This document shows positions 24,651-33,975 of a stretch of 64,000 nucleotides of DNA, piece after piece. Position numbers and translations under genes: made by a program. This DNA is from Caulobacteraceae bacterium. Lineage in GTDB: Bacteria > Pseudomonadota > Alphaproteobacteria > Caulobacterales > Caulobacteraceae. Where the stretch lies: NCBI GenBank assembly GCA_019247715.1, contig JAFBAO010000012.1, positions 1-64,000 of the forward strand. The letters are read 5' to 3'. Positions within the stretch are counted from its first letter, which is position 1, and the number at the start of each line of letters is the position of its first letter. The notes under the pieces are model-generated. The model worked only from the letters and a program-made list of their open reading frames with translations, ran no database searches and had not been told where the DNA came from.

Positions 24651-26432
24651 TCAGGCCTCCAGGTTGAAGACGTCGGAGTCAGGCGCGGCGGCGAACAGGT
24701 GCTGGATCTCGCCTTGCCGCAGCCGCCGGGCGCGCATCTGGTTGATGTAGCCCTTGTCGGTGATCTCGCCGGCGGCGGGATCGGGCTGGTCGGCGAGGAT
24801 GACGGCGCGGGCGATGCGTGCGCCGGCGCTCCTGGCCTCGCGGTTGAACGCCAAGAGGCCCTCGCGCACCGCCGTGCGGGTCTCGTCCGGTCCAAGGCCG
24901 CTGGCCTCGTTGCGGAAGATCAGCAGGCCCACGCCCGCCTCGCCCTCGCCGCAGACGATGGCGTCGCGAACCGCCGGTCCGAGCGCGGAGAGAACCGCGA
25001 CACGCAGCGCGCCCGCGTTCACGAAGGCGCCGCTGGCCAGCTTGAAGTTCTCCGCCAGGCGTCCATCGAAGGCCAGACCCTGCTCGAGCCGGGCGGGATC
25101 CACGGGGCGGACGGCGTCGCCCAACCGGTAGAAGCCCTCCTCGTCGAAGGCCGCGCGGGTGGCTTCGGGCGCCCGGTAGTAGCCGGGCGAGACCTGCGGC
25201 CCCTTGATCCGGGCCTCGAGGCGCTCGCCCACCGGGGCCATCTTCAGCGAAACCCCGGGAAGCGGCAGGCCGACCACGCCCATGGTGTCGTTGGGCCAGT
25301 GGACGTTGGTGGCGCTGGGGCCGGTCTCGGTGGCGCCGAAGGCGCTGCCGAAGGTGATTCTTTCGCCCACCGCGCGCACCGCCGCGGCCTGGATCCGGTC
25401 GCCGACCGCCTGGCCCAGCGCCGCGCCCCCGTACTGCATCACCCGAAGACGGCTGAAGAAGGTTCGGGCCAGCGCCTCGTCGCGTTCCAATTCGCCGGCC
25501 AGCAGGTTCCAGCCCGCGGGCACCATGTTGTGGTAGGTGGGGCCGATCTCCCGGAGGTTCCGCACCGTCTCGCCGAACCGCCCCGGCGCGGGCTGGCCGG
25601 CGTCGATGTAGAGACTGGCGCCCCGGTGGAGGGCCGTGTGCAGGATCGCGTTCGATCCCATGCTGTGGCTCCAGGGCGCATGACTCACCAGCACCTGGGG
25701 GTCCGGGTCGTCGTAGCAGGCGGCCAGCTGGGCCCCGTTGTAGGACATGTTTCGATGCAGGGTCATCACCGCCTTCGGATCGCCCGTCGATCCGGAGGTG
25801 AGCAGGAGCCGGGCGATGTCCTCCGAGGCGGCGACGCTGTCGGTGTCGCGCCCGCGCCGCAGGTCGTCGAGGCTCAGGTGGCCGCGTCGAGGATTGCGTC
25901 CGGCGATCACCGGCAGGCCGGCCACGAACGGGGCGTCGAGGGCCTCGGCGAAGGCCTCGGCGTCGTCCACGTAGAGGGCCGCCGGACCGATCAGCCTCAC
26001 CGCGTGGGCGAGGCGCGAGAGATCCGCCCCGGCCAGGCCATACTGTGCCGAGACCGCCGCGGCGGGCAGCGCCTGGCTCATGATCGCGTAGGTGACGAGC
26101 GCCGTGTCGATGCTGTTGCGCGCGAGGAGCAGGACAGGGGCGCCCGGCGGCAGGCCGAGCTCTGCGAGCCCGCCCGCCAGCCGCCGCACCTGGTCTCGCC
26201 CCTCCTGGTACGAGAGCCGCCGCCAGCCCGCGCCGGAACGCTCGGCCAGCCAGGCCCGCGAGGGGGCGATCTCGGCCCAGTGCCCGAGCGGCTCCAGCGT
26301 GGTGGCGAACACCCGCCCCACCGGCCGCGGATTGGTGAGGATGACGGCGCCGTCCGCGGCCTGGCTCACCTCCAGCGCCCGCGGCGCGAAGCGCGCGTCG
26401 CGCATGGGAGCGCCGGCCAGACCCGCGGTCAC
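24651..26432 (-). CDS. Feruloyl-CoA synthase-like AMP-dependent acyl-CoA ligase
   Basis: 593 aa adenylate-forming enzyme: LLLTSGSTGDPKAVMTLHRN (P-loop A3), FGATETGPSA (A5), FYRLGDAVRPVDP (A7 region), LAFDGRLAENFKLASGAFV (A8) and a C-terminal ITDKGYINQ. The FKL-SG-FV pattern and length are like feruloyl-CoA synthetases (Fcs), which activate hydroxycinnamates for side-chain removal; another aryl acid is possible. Its start overlaps the upstream amidohydrolase stop by 4 bases. Confidence 0.82.
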   Translation of the reverse strand: MTAGLAGAPMRDARFAPRALEVSQAADGAVILTNPRPVGRVFATTLEPLGHWAEIAPSRAWLAERSGAGWRRLSYQEGRDQVRRLAGGLAELGLPPGAPVLLLARNSIDTALVTYAIMSQALPAAAVSAQYGLAGADLSRLAHAVRLIGPAALYVDDAEAFAEALDAPFVAGLPVIAGRNPRRGHLSLDDLRRGRDTDSVAASEDIARLLLTSGSTGDPKAVMTLHRNMSYNGAQLAACYDDPDPQVLVSHAPWSHSMGSNAILHTALHRGASLYIDAGQPAPGRFGETVRNLREIGPTYHNMVPAGWNLLAGELERDEALARTFFSRLRVMQYGGAALGQAVGDRIQAAAVRAVGERITFGSAFGATETGPSATNVHWPNDTMGVVGLPLPGVSLKMAPVGERLEARIKGPQVSPGYYRAPEATRAAFDEEGFYRLGDAVRPVDPARLEQGLAFDGRLAENFKLASGAFVNAGALRVAVLSALGPAVRDAIVCGEGEAGVGLLIFRNEASGLGPDETRTAVREGLLAFNREARSAGARIARAVILADQPDPAAGEITDKGYINQMRARRLRQGEIQHLFAAAPDSDVFNLEA

Positions 26433-27766
26433 GGGGCCATGGTCTCGCCGAAGCGCATGGGCGCGCCGAGGCCCGGCCTCAGGATCTCCTCCTCGCGCAT
26501 CACCGCTACGCCCCGGATCACCGTCGCCATCGGCCAGCCCTTGGCCTGGAAGCCCTCGAAGGGCGTCCAGCCTACCCGGGTGGCCATGTCTTCGCTGCGG
26601 ATGGTCCGTCGGGCCTTAAGGTCGACGAGGGTGAGGTCGGCGTCGTAGCCCACCGCCAGCCGCCCCTTTCCGGCGAGGCCGAACAGCCGCTGCGGGCCCG
26701 CGCTCGTCAGGTCCACGAACCGCTCCAGGCTGAGCCGGCCCTCGGCCACATGGGTCAGCATGACCGGAACCAGGGTCTGCACCCCGGGCATGCCGGAGGG
26801 CGAGGCCGGGTAGGGGCGAGCCTTCTCTTCGAGCGTATGGGGGGCGTGGTCGGAACCCAGTACGTCGACGACCCCGGAGGCGATCCCGCGCCAGAGGCCC
26901 GCCTGGTGGGCGAGGCCGCGGATCGGCGGGTTCATCTGGGCAAGGCCTTTCAGGCGCTCATAAGCCTCCGGGGCGGCGAGCGTGAGGTGCTGCGGGGTGA
27001 CCTCGACGCTCGCCAAGTCCTTGTGCGCGGCCAGCAGCTCGATCTCGTCGGCGGTGGTTACGTGCAGCACGTGGATGCGCTTGCCGAGCGCCTCGGCGAT
27101 GGCCAGCAGGCGCCGGGTGGACTGGATCGCCGCCTGGGCGTCGCGCACTTCCTCGTGGCTCGTCCAGTCGCCGGTGCGGGCCAGCGGCCGGCGCTCGGCA
27201 AGCCGGTATTCGTCCTCCGAGTGGAACGCCGCCCGCCGGCCCACGTGCTTCAGGATCTCCCGCACGCCCTCGTCGTCGGCCACCAGCAGCGACCCGGTCG
27301 AGGCGCCCATGAACACCTTGACCCCGCAGCAACCGGGAAGCCGCTCGAGCTCGCCGAGAAAACGGGCGTTCTCGTGCGTGCCGCCCACATAGAAGGCGTG
27401 GTCACAGCACATCCGGCCCCGCGCCCGGGCGAGCTTGTCGGTGAGCGCGGCGGCCGCGGAGGTGACCGGCTCGGTGTTCGGCATCTCGAAGACGCCCACC
27501 ACCCCGCCCAGCACGGCGGCGCGTGAGCCCGTCTCCAGATCCTCCTTCCACTCGAGGCCCGGTTCGCGGAAATGCACCTGAGTGTCGATCACTCCGGGCA
27601 GCACCGCCAGGCCGGCCGCGTCGATGATCTCGCCGGCCGCCGCCTGGCCAAGATCGCCGATCGCCGCGATCCTTCCGCCGCGCACCCCGACGTCGGCCGC
27701 GCCACGCCCCGCGTGGTTGACGATCTCGCCGCCGCGGACGATCAGGTCGAAGGTCTCAGACGCCAA
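26429..27766 (-). CDS. Dihydroorotase-type cyclic amidohydrolase
   Basis: 445 aa, amidohydrolase superfamily. VLPGVIDTQVHFREPG holds the first metal motif, with Gln in place of the usual first His (DxQxH instead of DxHxH, a form also known in some PyrC groups). Further motifs: VFEMPNTEPVTS, GVKVFMGASTG with the carboxylatable Lys, AFHSEDE, HVLHVTTADEIE, and DVLGSDHAPHTLEEK with the catalytic Asp. It could be pyrimidine PyrC or a hydantoinase/dihydropyrimidinase relative; the company of aromatic-catabolism genes leaves this open. It overlaps the glycosyltransferase by 11 bases. Confidence 0.8.
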   Translation of the reverse strand: MASETFDLIVRGGEIVNHAGRGAADVGVRGGRIAAIGDLGQAAAGEIIDAAGLAVLPGVIDTQVHFREPGLEWKEDLETGSRAAVLGGVVGVFEMPNTEPVTSAAAALTDKLARARGRMCCDHAFYVGGTHENARFLGELERLPGCCGVKVFMGASTGSLLVADDEGVREILKHVGRRAAFHSEDEYRLAERRPLARTGDWTSHEEVRDAQAAIQSTRRLLAIAEALGKRIHVLHVTTADEIELLAAHKDLASVEVTPQHLTLAAPEAYERLKGLAQMNPPIRGLAHQAGLWRGIASGVVDVLGSDHAPHTLEEKARPYPASPSGMPGVQTLVPVMLTHVAEGRLSLERFVDLTSAGPQRLFGLAGKGRLAVGYDADLTLVDLKARRTIRSEDMATRVGWTPFEGFQAKGWPMATVIRGVAVMREEEILRPGLGAPMRFGETMAP

Positions 27767-28730
27767 GTGCGGTCTCCTCGAGCAGGGCCTCGGCGGCGGT
27801 GAAGACGCTTTCGGCCGAAAGGTCCACCATGTGGCTCACCGCGGCGGTGAGGGTCGGGTCGACCTTGCGGATATCCTCGAGGGTGCGGGCGCCGCGGACC
27901 ACCCGCACGTTCGCGCCCCACGGCCGCCAGATGCGGTCGTCCGAAGGTCCGAACAGCGCCAGGGTCGGCGCGCCGGCGGCCGCGCTCAGCTGACTGAACC
28001 CGGTGTCGTTGCCGATATAGAGCCGCGCGTTCCTGAGCGCCGCGTAGGCCGTCAGCAGATCGACCTTGCCGACGAGGTCGATCGTGCGATGACGCGAGGT
28101 CACGCTTCGGAGCGCATCGGCGGCGTGGGATTCCGAAGCCGATCCCAGGATCATCAGCCGCCCCTCCGGCAGCGGGCCGCCGGCCGCCAGGAGCCGCCGG
28201 GCCACTTCGGCGAAACGCTCCGGCGGCCAGGCCTTGCCCATCCATTCCGCGCCTGGCGCGACGGCCAGGATCGGTCCGCCGCCCTCCGTGAGCGCCTTGG
28301 CGCGGGCCTCGGTGGCGGGGGCGGTGAAGAGAAAGGGCGCCGGCGGCTCGTCTTCCAGGCGCATCAGCCGCGCCGCCTCGATCAGCTTGTGCGCCGGCTC
28401 CTCGTGGCGGCGACGCAAAGCCTTGCCACGGGGGCGCAGCCGGCCGGTGGTCACCCCGGCCGGTGCGTCCACCACCAGCGCCCACCGGCGGGCGCGGATC
28501 GGACCCAGCAGCCCCAGCCAGCGCCGCGGCGACGATTTCTTCCGGCTGACGAGGATGCGCTCCACCTTGGGCATCTCGGCGAAGAGCGGCGCGACCTTCG
28601 GATCGGCGACGATGGTGAAACGCGGATTGGGCGCCTCATCGTAAAGCTTCTTCAGGAGGCCGGACGCCAGCACCGCTTCGCTCAGATTGGCGGAAGCGAT
28701 GAACAGGATCGGGAAGGTCTTGGCCGCCAT
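27756..28730 (-). CDS. Glycosyltransferase family 9 (ADP-heptose:LPS heptosyltransferase-like)
   Basis: 324 aa, GT-B fold: KTFPILFIASANLSEAVLASG at the N-terminus, VAPGAEWMGKAWPPERFAEVA, IDLVGKVDLLTAYAALRNAR and YIGNDTGFSQLSAAAGAPTLALFGPS, the usual GT9 acceptor/donor motifs. Probably adds heptose or another sugar to the lipopolysaccharide core at the inner membrane. ATG at 28730; a longer frame upstream is antisense to ygfZ. It is the first gene of a four-gene minus-strand run whose other members are catabolic, an odd pairing. Confidence 0.85.
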   Translation of the reverse strand: MAAKTFPILFIASANLSEAVLASGLLKKLYDEAPNPRFTIVADPKVAPLFAEMPKVERILVSRKKSSPRRWLGLLGPIRARRWALVVDAPAGVTTGRLRPRGKALRRRHEEPAHKLIEAARLMRLEDEPPAPFLFTAPATEARAKALTEGGGPILAVAPGAEWMGKAWPPERFAEVARRLLAAGGPLPEGRLMILGSASESHAADALRSVTSRHRTIDLVGKVDLLTAYAALRNARLYIGNDTGFSQLSAAAGAPTLALFGPSDDRIWRPWGANVRVVRGARTLEDIRKVDPTLTAAVSHMVDLSAESVFTAAEALLEETALGV

Positions 28731-28793
28731 CGACGCAAATCTATAAGCGGCCTTGCCCTGGCGCTCCAGCCGCCCGGCCGCCACATTGCCCAC

Positions 28794-29600
28794 ATGGCCG
28801 AGCCGCTCCGCATCGCCCGCCTGGACTCCCGCGCGCTGATTTCCATCCGCGGCCCGGACTGGATCCCGTTCCTGCAGGGGCTGCTGACCCAGAGCGTGGA
28901 GGACCTGAAGCCAGGAGACCTGCGGTTCGCCGCCCTGCTCACGCCGCAAGGGCGGCTCCTGTTCGATCTCTTCCTGATCGGAGGGGACGAGGGTTGCCTG
29001 ATCGATTGCGAGCGCGCGCGCCGCGCGCTGCTGATCCAACGCCTGACGTTCTACCGGCTTCGCGCGAAGGTCGAGATCGCCGCGGACGAGCGGCCCATCT
29101 ACGCGGCCTGGGGCCAGCGGCCAGACGCCGAGGCGTGGGCGCCCGACCCGCGCCTTGCGGGGCTCGGGTGGCGCACCTGCGCCGCCGTGGCTGCGCCGGG
29201 CGCCTCGGAGGCCGACTACCAGGCCCATCGCCTCGCTCTCGGCGTTCCCGGGCCGGCCGACTGGGGCAGCGAGGCCGTCTATCCTCTGGAAGCGGACTTC
29301 GACCTTCTGAACGGCGTCGATTTCAGGAAGGGCTGTTTTGTGGGCCAGGAGACGACCTCGCGGATGAAGCGGCGGGGGGCGCTCCGCTCGCGGATGCTGC
29401 CCATCGATTTCGAAGGCCCGCCGCCCGCGCCGGGGACCGAGGTGCTGACTGGCGCTGGCCTGCGCGCCGGCGAGTGCCTCTCCGGCGCGGGGGGGCGCTC
29501 GATGGCCCTCCTGCGCCTCGATCGGATCGAGGGCCAGGCCCTGAGCGTCGACGGTCGTCCTTGCCGGGCGGTGCGACCGCCCTGGATGGAGGGCGAGTGA
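28794..29600 (+). CDS. ygfZ: YgfZ/GcvT-like folate-binding protein (Fe-S maintenance)
   Basis: 268 aa. KGCFVGQETTSRMKRRG contains the KGC(Y/F)xGQE signature of YgfZ (IBA57 in mitochondria), a tetrahydrofolate-binding protein that helps make or repair Fe-S enzymes. The N-terminal LDSRALISIRGPDWIPFLQG and QGRLLFDLF elements fit the GcvT-like fold. ATG at 28794 is divergent from the glycosyltransferase across 63 bases. Confidence 0.88.
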   Translation: MAEPLRIARLDSRALISIRGPDWIPFLQGLLTQSVEDLKPGDLRFAALLTPQGRLLFDLFLIGGDEGCLIDCERARRALLIQRLTFYRLRAKVEIAADERPIYAAWGQRPDAEAWAPDPRLAGLGWRTCAAVAAPGASEADYQAHRLALGVPGPADWGSEAVYPLEADFDLLNGVDFRKGCFVGQETTSRMKRRGALRSRMLPIDFEGPPPAPGTEVLTGAGLRAGECLSGAGGRSMALLRLDRIEGQALSVDGRPCRAVRPPWMEGE

Positions 29601-29658
29601 TGCGGCGGCCACGCGCGGCCGCTTGACCACGCCCGCCGTCGCCGCCGACATTGGCGCC

Positions 29659-30456
29659 ATGTCCAACCGTCACGTTGCGCTTCAGGGCGCGAGCAATTTC
29701 CGCGACTTCGGCGGCTATCCCACCGAGGCGGGGAGGGCGGTCAAATGGCGCCGCCTCTACCGGTCGGACCACCTATCGGAGCTGACCGCCGCCGATTTCG
29801 AGCGGCTCGCCGAGCATGGGGTGCGCCTAGTGTGCGACCTTCGCCGCGACTCCGAAGCAGAGGCCAAGCCCACCCGCTGGCCGGGACCGGGCGCGCCGGT
29901 TCTCGCCCGCACGCCGCTGTTCAACGACGCCGACGGCCTCAACACCTTCCAGAGGATCGACGGCGACGAAGACGCCCGCAACGATCCGGCGGCCTCCCGC
30001 GCGGTCATGCGCGAGCTCTACCTGCGGCTGGTCACCGAGCCAGGACCGCTCGCGGCGCTGCGCGGGATCTTCGAGCGGCTGGCCGAGGCGGAGACCGCGT
30101 TCCCGGTGCTCTTCCACTGCGCCGCCGGCAAGGACCGGACGGGCGTCGTCTGCGCCCTGGTCCTGGGCGCCCTCGGGGTCGCCCGCGCCCACATCGTGGA
30201 GGATTTCATGCTGACCCAGCAGCTCTACGACGCCTCAGCCGCGCGCCGCGAGCGCATCTCCCAGATCATCGAGAGCACCCAGTTCCGTTCCTGGAGCGCG
30301 GCGGCGCTTCGCCCTATCTTCAGCGCCGAGCCGGAATACATCGAGGTCGCGCTGAACGAGGTCGAGGCGGCCGGCGGCGTCGTGACCTTCCTCACCGGCC
30401 GGGCAGGCGTCTCGCCGCAGGTTCTGGAGCGGCTGCAGGGGGCCTTGCTGGAGTGA
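29659..30456 (+). CDS. Tyrosine-protein phosphatase (PTP/DSP-like, Y_phosphatase3 type)
   Basis: 265 aa. N-terminal GASNFRDFGGYPTEAGRAVK and LYRSDHLSEL plus the P-loop FHCAAGKDRTGVV, with catalytic Cys and the KDRTG end typical of this group, which also includes phosphoinositide phosphatases (MptpB-like). ATG at 29659 preferred; TTG at 29623 would add 12 unmatched residues. It follows ygfZ by 58 bases and may be co-transcribed. Confidence 0.85.
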   Translation: MSNRHVALQGASNFRDFGGYPTEAGRAVKWRRLYRSDHLSELTAADFERLAEHGVRLVCDLRRDSEAEAKPTRWPGPGAPVLARTPLFNDADGLNTFQRIDGDEDARNDPAASRAVMRELYLRLVTEPGPLAALRGIFERLAEAETAFPVLFHCAAGKDRTGVVCALVLGALGVARAHIVEDFMLTQQLYDASAARRERISQIIESTQFRSWSAAALRPIFSAEPEYIEVALNEVEAAGGVVTFLTGRAGVSPQVLERLQGALLE

Positions 30457-30527
30457 TCTTGGCGCCTTGACACCGCGCCGCACCCGGCGCGGAGCGGGGC
30501 TGACTAGCGGGGGGAGGGCGAGCCGGT

Positions 30528-31226
30528 ATGATGCGCGCCATGGCCCAGGCAAAGACGATTCTGATTGTCGACGACGACGCAGACCTCCGCGCCTTGCTGT
30601 GCGAGCAGCTGGAGCTGCACGAGGAGTTCGCCGCCCGTGAGGCCGCCACTGCGTCGGAAGGCCTGAGGTTGGCGCGGGAGACACGTCCGGATCTCATCCT
30701 TCTTGACGTGGACCTCCCGGACATGGACGGCCGCGAGGCCCTGAAACTTCTTCGCGGCGGCGGCGTCTCGATCCCGGTGATCATGCTCACCGCCGCCTCG
30801 GGCGATTCCGACACCATTCTCGGGCTCGAGTCCGGGGCCAACGCCTATGTGACGAAGCCTTTCAAGTTCAACGTCTTGCTGGCGCATATCCGGGCCCAGC
30901 TACGGAGCCACGAGCAGTCCGAGGACGCGGTCTTCCGCATCGGTCCCTATGAGTTCCGCCCCGCCGCCAAGCTGCTCCTCGACGCCCGGGCGCGGAAGAT
31001 CCGCCTGACCGACAAGGAAACCAACATCCTCAAGTACCTCTACCGCGCCGGCGCCAAGGTCGTCTCGCGCGAGGAGCTGCTCACCGAGGTGTGGGGATAC
31101 AACGCCGGCGTCGACACCCACACCCTCGAGACGCACGTCTATCGGCTGCGCCAGAAGATCGAGCCCGACCCCGGCGGGCCCAAGCTGCTGATCACCGAAG
31201 CCGGGGGCTATCGGCTGGCGCCCTAG
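30528..31226 (+). CDS. cenR: OmpR-family response regulator, CenR-like
   Basis: 232 aa: receiver domain (acidic pocket D15-D16, phospho-acceptor near Asp60 in LILLDVDLPDMDG, Thr in MLTAASG, KPF switch Lys) plus a winged-helix DNA-binding domain (LTDKETNILKYLYRAGAKV, VSREELLTEVWGYN, HTLETHVYRLRQKIE). The start MMRAMAQAKT and overall match recall Caulobacter CenR, an essential envelope regulator located near the origin in that genus. GGGGAGG lies 10 bases upstream of the ATG. No partner kinase is adjacent. Confidence 0.75.
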   Translation: MMRAMAQAKTILIVDDDADLRALLCEQLELHEEFAAREAATASEGLRLARETRPDLILLDVDLPDMDGREALKLLRGGGVSIPVIMLTAASGDSDTILGLESGANAYVTKPFKFNVLLAHIRAQLRSHEQSEDAVFRIGPYEFRPAAKLLLDARARKIRLTDKETNILKYLYRAGAKVVSREELLTEVWGYNAGVDTHTLETHVYRLRQKIEPDPGGPKLLITEAGGYRLAP

Positions 31227-31302
31227 GCCCCAAGACCAACCGGTCCTTAACAAAAGGAGCCGACAAAAGGGGCTTCACGGCCCTTTGGGGAGCTCGGCCC
31301 GA

Positions 31303-31665
31303 ATGAGGACCTGCCTCGTCGTCGACGACAGCCGGGTGATCCGCAAGGTGGCCCGGCGCATCCTCGAGGATGTGGGCTATGAGATCGCCGAGGCGGCGGA
31401 CGGGATGGAAGCGCTAGCCTGGTGTCGCGCCGCGATGCCCGACGCCATCTTGCTCGACTGGAACATGCCGGTGATGACCGGCATCGAGTTTCTCCGCCGC
31501 CTCAGGGCCGAGCCCGGCGGCGATGCGCCGGTGGTGGTCTTCTGCACGGTGGAAAACGACCCCGTCCATATCAAGGAGGCGCTGGAGGCGGGCGCCAACG
31601 AGTACGTCATGAAGCCTTTCGACGGCGACATCATCGTCGAGAAGTTCGCCGAGGCGGGACTGTGA
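31303..31665 (+). CDS. CheY-like single-domain response regulator
   Basis: 120 aa receiver only: VVDDSRVIRKVARRIL with acidic residues D8/D9, ILLDWNMPVMTG with phospho-Asp52, and YVMKPFDGD with the switch Lys. There is no output domain, so it acts by protein-protein contact, possibly at the flagellar motor or on the adjacent CheR. Start ATG at 31303. Its stop overlaps the GTG of cheR. Confidence 0.88.
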   Translation: MRTCLVVDDSRVIRKVARRILEDVGYEIAEAADGMEALAWCRAAMPDAILLDWNMPVMTGIEFLRRLRAEPGGDAPVVVFCTVENDPVHIKEALEAGANEYVMKPFDGDIIVEKFAEAGL

Positions 31666-32492
31666 ACGCCGAGGAAGTGGCCATGGCGGTCTCCCTCACC
31701 CGGGCGCGGGCAGGCCTGAGGCTCGCCCCCGAGAAGACCTACTTTATCGAAAGCCGCCTCGCGCCGGTGGCGCGTCGCGAAGGGTTCGAGAGCGTCTCCG
31801 ACCTACTCGCCGCCATCCGGGCGCGCCGGGACGAGGCCCTTATCTGGGCGGCCGTGGAGGCGCTGGCCGCCGGCGAGACCTGCTTCTTCCGCGACCGGAC
31901 CCCGTTCGTCCTCTTCAAGACCGAGCTTGCGCCGCAGCTCGCGGCGGCGCGGCGAGGCCGGTCCGTGCGGATCTGGAGCGCGGCGTGCGCCACCGGCCAG
32001 GAAATCTACTCGCTGGCTATGTTGGCCGACGAGCTGGCTATGGAAGATCCTGAGTTGCAAATCGAGCTCGCCGCGTCAGATCTCTCGGGCCTCGCCCTCG
32101 AGCGCGCTCAAAGTGGGCTCTACGACCAGTTCGAGATCCAGCGCGGCCTGCCGATCCGCCGGCTGGTGCGGTATTTCGAGAAGGTCGACGATCACTGGCG
32201 GATCTGCCCCGAGGTGCGTCGGCGGGTGCGCTGGCGGCGCATAAACCTGGTCGCCGGCCTGAAGGCGATCGGCCGGTTCGACGTGGTGTTCTGCCGCTAT
32301 GTGCTGAGCAGCATGACCGAGGAGGCGCAGCGCAAGGTGGCCCAGGAGCTCGCCGGGGTGCTGGCCGAGGACGGCTTTCTGGTCCTGGGGCTCAAGGAGA
32401 GCGTCGCCGGGCTCGGCGAGGCCTTCCAGCCCGTGGTGGGGCGTCCGGGCCTCTATCGCCGCAATCCCGCCTTCCGCGCCGCGGCGGCTTGA
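31662..32492 (+). CDS. cheR: CheR-type protein-glutamate O-methyltransferase
   Basis: 276 aa. The N-terminal helical domain (VSLTRARAGLRLAPEKTYF, FIESRLAPVARREGF) precedes the SAM-binding domain: FFRDRTPFVLFKTEL, RIWSAACATGQEIYSLAML, ASDLSGLALERAQSGLY, FDVVFCRYVLSSM. Methylates glutamates of chemoreceptors. GTG at 31662 overlaps the stop of the CheY-like gene; ATG at 31683 is the alternative. No chemoreceptor, CheA or CheB gene is adjacent, so this is an isolated cheY-cheR pair. Confidence 0.88.
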   Translation: MNAEEVAMAVSLTRARAGLRLAPEKTYFIESRLAPVARREGFESVSDLLAAIRARRDEALIWAAVEALAAGETCFFRDRTPFVLFKTELAPQLAAARRGRSVRIWSAACATGQEIYSLAMLADELAMEDPELQIELAASDLSGLALERAQSGLYDQFEIQRGLPIRRLVRYFEKVDDHWRICPEVRRRVRWRRINLVAGLKAIGRFDVVFCRYVLSSMTEEAQRKVAQELAGVLAEDGFLVLGLKESVAGLGEAFQPVVGRPGLYRRNPAFRAAAA

Positions 32493-32541
32493 CTGGGGCG
32501 GCGGTTTTGCCTTCCGCGCCCGCGCCGCCTAAAGGGGGCTG

Positions 32542-33702
32542 ATGACCCTCGCCGTCCCTGACGCCGTCGAGCTCGCCCAGGCGCTCATCCGCCGCCCGTC
32601 CGTCACCCCAGCCGACGCCGGGGCCATGGATCTCGTCGAGGAGGCCCTGCGCGCCCTCGGCTTCGCCTGCCGGCGCATGCGGTTCGGCGAGATCGAGAAC
32701 CTTTACGCCCGGCGAGGAACGGCGCGGCCCAATCTCTGCTTCGCCGGCCACACCGACGTGGTCCCGGCCGGCGACGCCGCCGCCTGGTCGGCCGATCCCT
32801 TCGCGGCGCGGATCGATGGGGGCGTCCTCTACGGGCGTGGCGCCGCCGACATGAAGGGCGCGATCGCCGCCTTCGTCACCGCGGCCGGAGGCGCGCTCGG
32901 GGCGGGGGAGGTGACCGGCTCGCTTTCCTTGCTCATCACCGGCGACGAGGAAGGCGAGGCCGTCTGCGGCACCAAGGCGGTGGTCGAAAGGCTGCGCGCC
33001 GAGGGCGAGGCGATCGATCATTGCCTGGTGGGCGAACCGACCTCCGCCGCCGAGCTCGGCGACATGATCAAGATCGGCCGCCGCGGCAGCCTCAACGCAT
33101 GGCTGACCGTCGAGGGCTCGCCCGGGCACGTCGCCTATCCGGGCCGGGCCGCGAACCCGGTCCCGGTCCTGATCCGGCTGCTGTCGGCCCTGCAGGCCCG
33201 TCGTCTCGACGAGGGTTATGCCCAGTTCCAGCCGTCGAACCTCGAGATCACCACCGTGGATGTCGGCAACCCGGCGGCCAACGTCATCCCCGCCCGGGCG
33301 GCCGCCCGCCTCAACATCAGGTTCAACCCGAACCATACCGGAGCGTCCCTGGCCGAGTGGATCCGGGCCGAGACGGCCAAGGCGGCGGCGGACTTCGCCG
33401 GCCGGATCGATGTCCGCACTCATGCGAGCGGCGAGGCGTTCCTGACCCCGCCCGGCGCCTTCACCGAGCTGGTGGCGGGCGCCGTCGCCAAGGCGGCGGG
33501 ACGGCGGCCGGAACTGTCCACCACCGGCGGCACCTCGGACGCACGGTTCATCCGCGACCTCTGTCCGACGGTTGAGCTGGGGCTGGTGGGCGCCAGCATG
33601 CACGGAATCGACGAACAGGCGCCGCTCGCGGACATCCGCCAATTGGCTCTGATCTACCGAGAGTTGATCCGACGCTACTTCGAGAGCCCCCCCACCCACT
33701 AG
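32542..33702 (+). CDS. dapE: Succinyl-diaminopimelate desuccinylase DapE
   Basis: 386-aa M20 metallopeptidase-fold enzyme of lysine and meso-diaminopimelate synthesis. Metal and catalytic motifs: [53 protein letters not shown], and C-terminal [13 protein letters not shown]. The ATG at 32542 has AAAGGGGG upstream. The gene ends in a hairpin-rich intergenic region convergent with parB. Confidence 0.94.
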   Translation: MTLAVPDAVELAQALIRRPSVTPADAGAMDLVEEALRALGFACRRMRFGEIENLYARRGTARPNLCFAGHTDVVPAGDAAAWSADPFAARIDGGVLYGRGAADMKGAIAAFVTAAGGALGAGEVTGSLSLLITGDEEGEAVCGTKAVVERLRAEGEAIDHCLVGEPTSAAELGDMIKIGRRGSLNAWLTVEGSPGHVAYPGRAANPVPVLIRLLSALQARRLDEGYAQFQPSNLEITTVDVGNPAANVIPARAAARLNIRFNPNHTGASLAEWIRAETAKAAADFAGRIDVRTHASGEAFLTPPGAFTELVAGAVAKAAGRRPELSTTGGTSDARFIRDLCPTVELGLVGASMHGIDEQAPLADIRQLALIYRELIRRYFESPPTH

Positions 33703-33746
33703 ACTAGAGCGGGTCGAGTTGGATCTGAATCGCTCCTCTCATCGTC

Positions 33747-33780
33747 ACCCCCGGACGGCCTGAAAAGGCCGATCCGGGGT
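33747..33780. repeat. GC-rich hairpin after dapE
   Basis: CGGCC (33756-33760) pairs with GGCCG (33767-33771) across TGAAAA. After a single-base bulge the stem continues with CCCCGGA against TCCGGGG. The form resembles GC-rich intergenic repeats common in Caulobacterales and may also terminate dapE transcription. Confidence 0.6.
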
Positions 33781-33886
33781 CGGACCCTCCGGCTCTCAGA
33801 CGAACGCCAGCTTGGCGTCGGCCCGTCCGGCCCCCTTCGCCCGCGGTGACGGGGTGGATTGTTCGATCCTATCTCAACGCGATCTC

Positions 33887-33958
33887 GTGTGGTGGATCAG
33901 AAGTTCGCCCCATTGTCGCGGCGGCCGCTGTGGCGAACTTCTGATCCGTAAACCACAC
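33887..33958. repeat. Bulged palindrome A
   Basis: Left arm GTGTGGT + GGATCAGAAGTTCGCC (33887-33909) is the exact reverse complement of the right arm GGCGAACTTCTGATCC + ACCACAC (33932-33958), apart from a 4-base insertion (GTAA) in the right arm between the two blocks. The loop is 22 bases. An outward CTAG begins just past the right end. Confidence 0.85.
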
Positions 33959-33975
33959 TAGAAACATATACTTGG

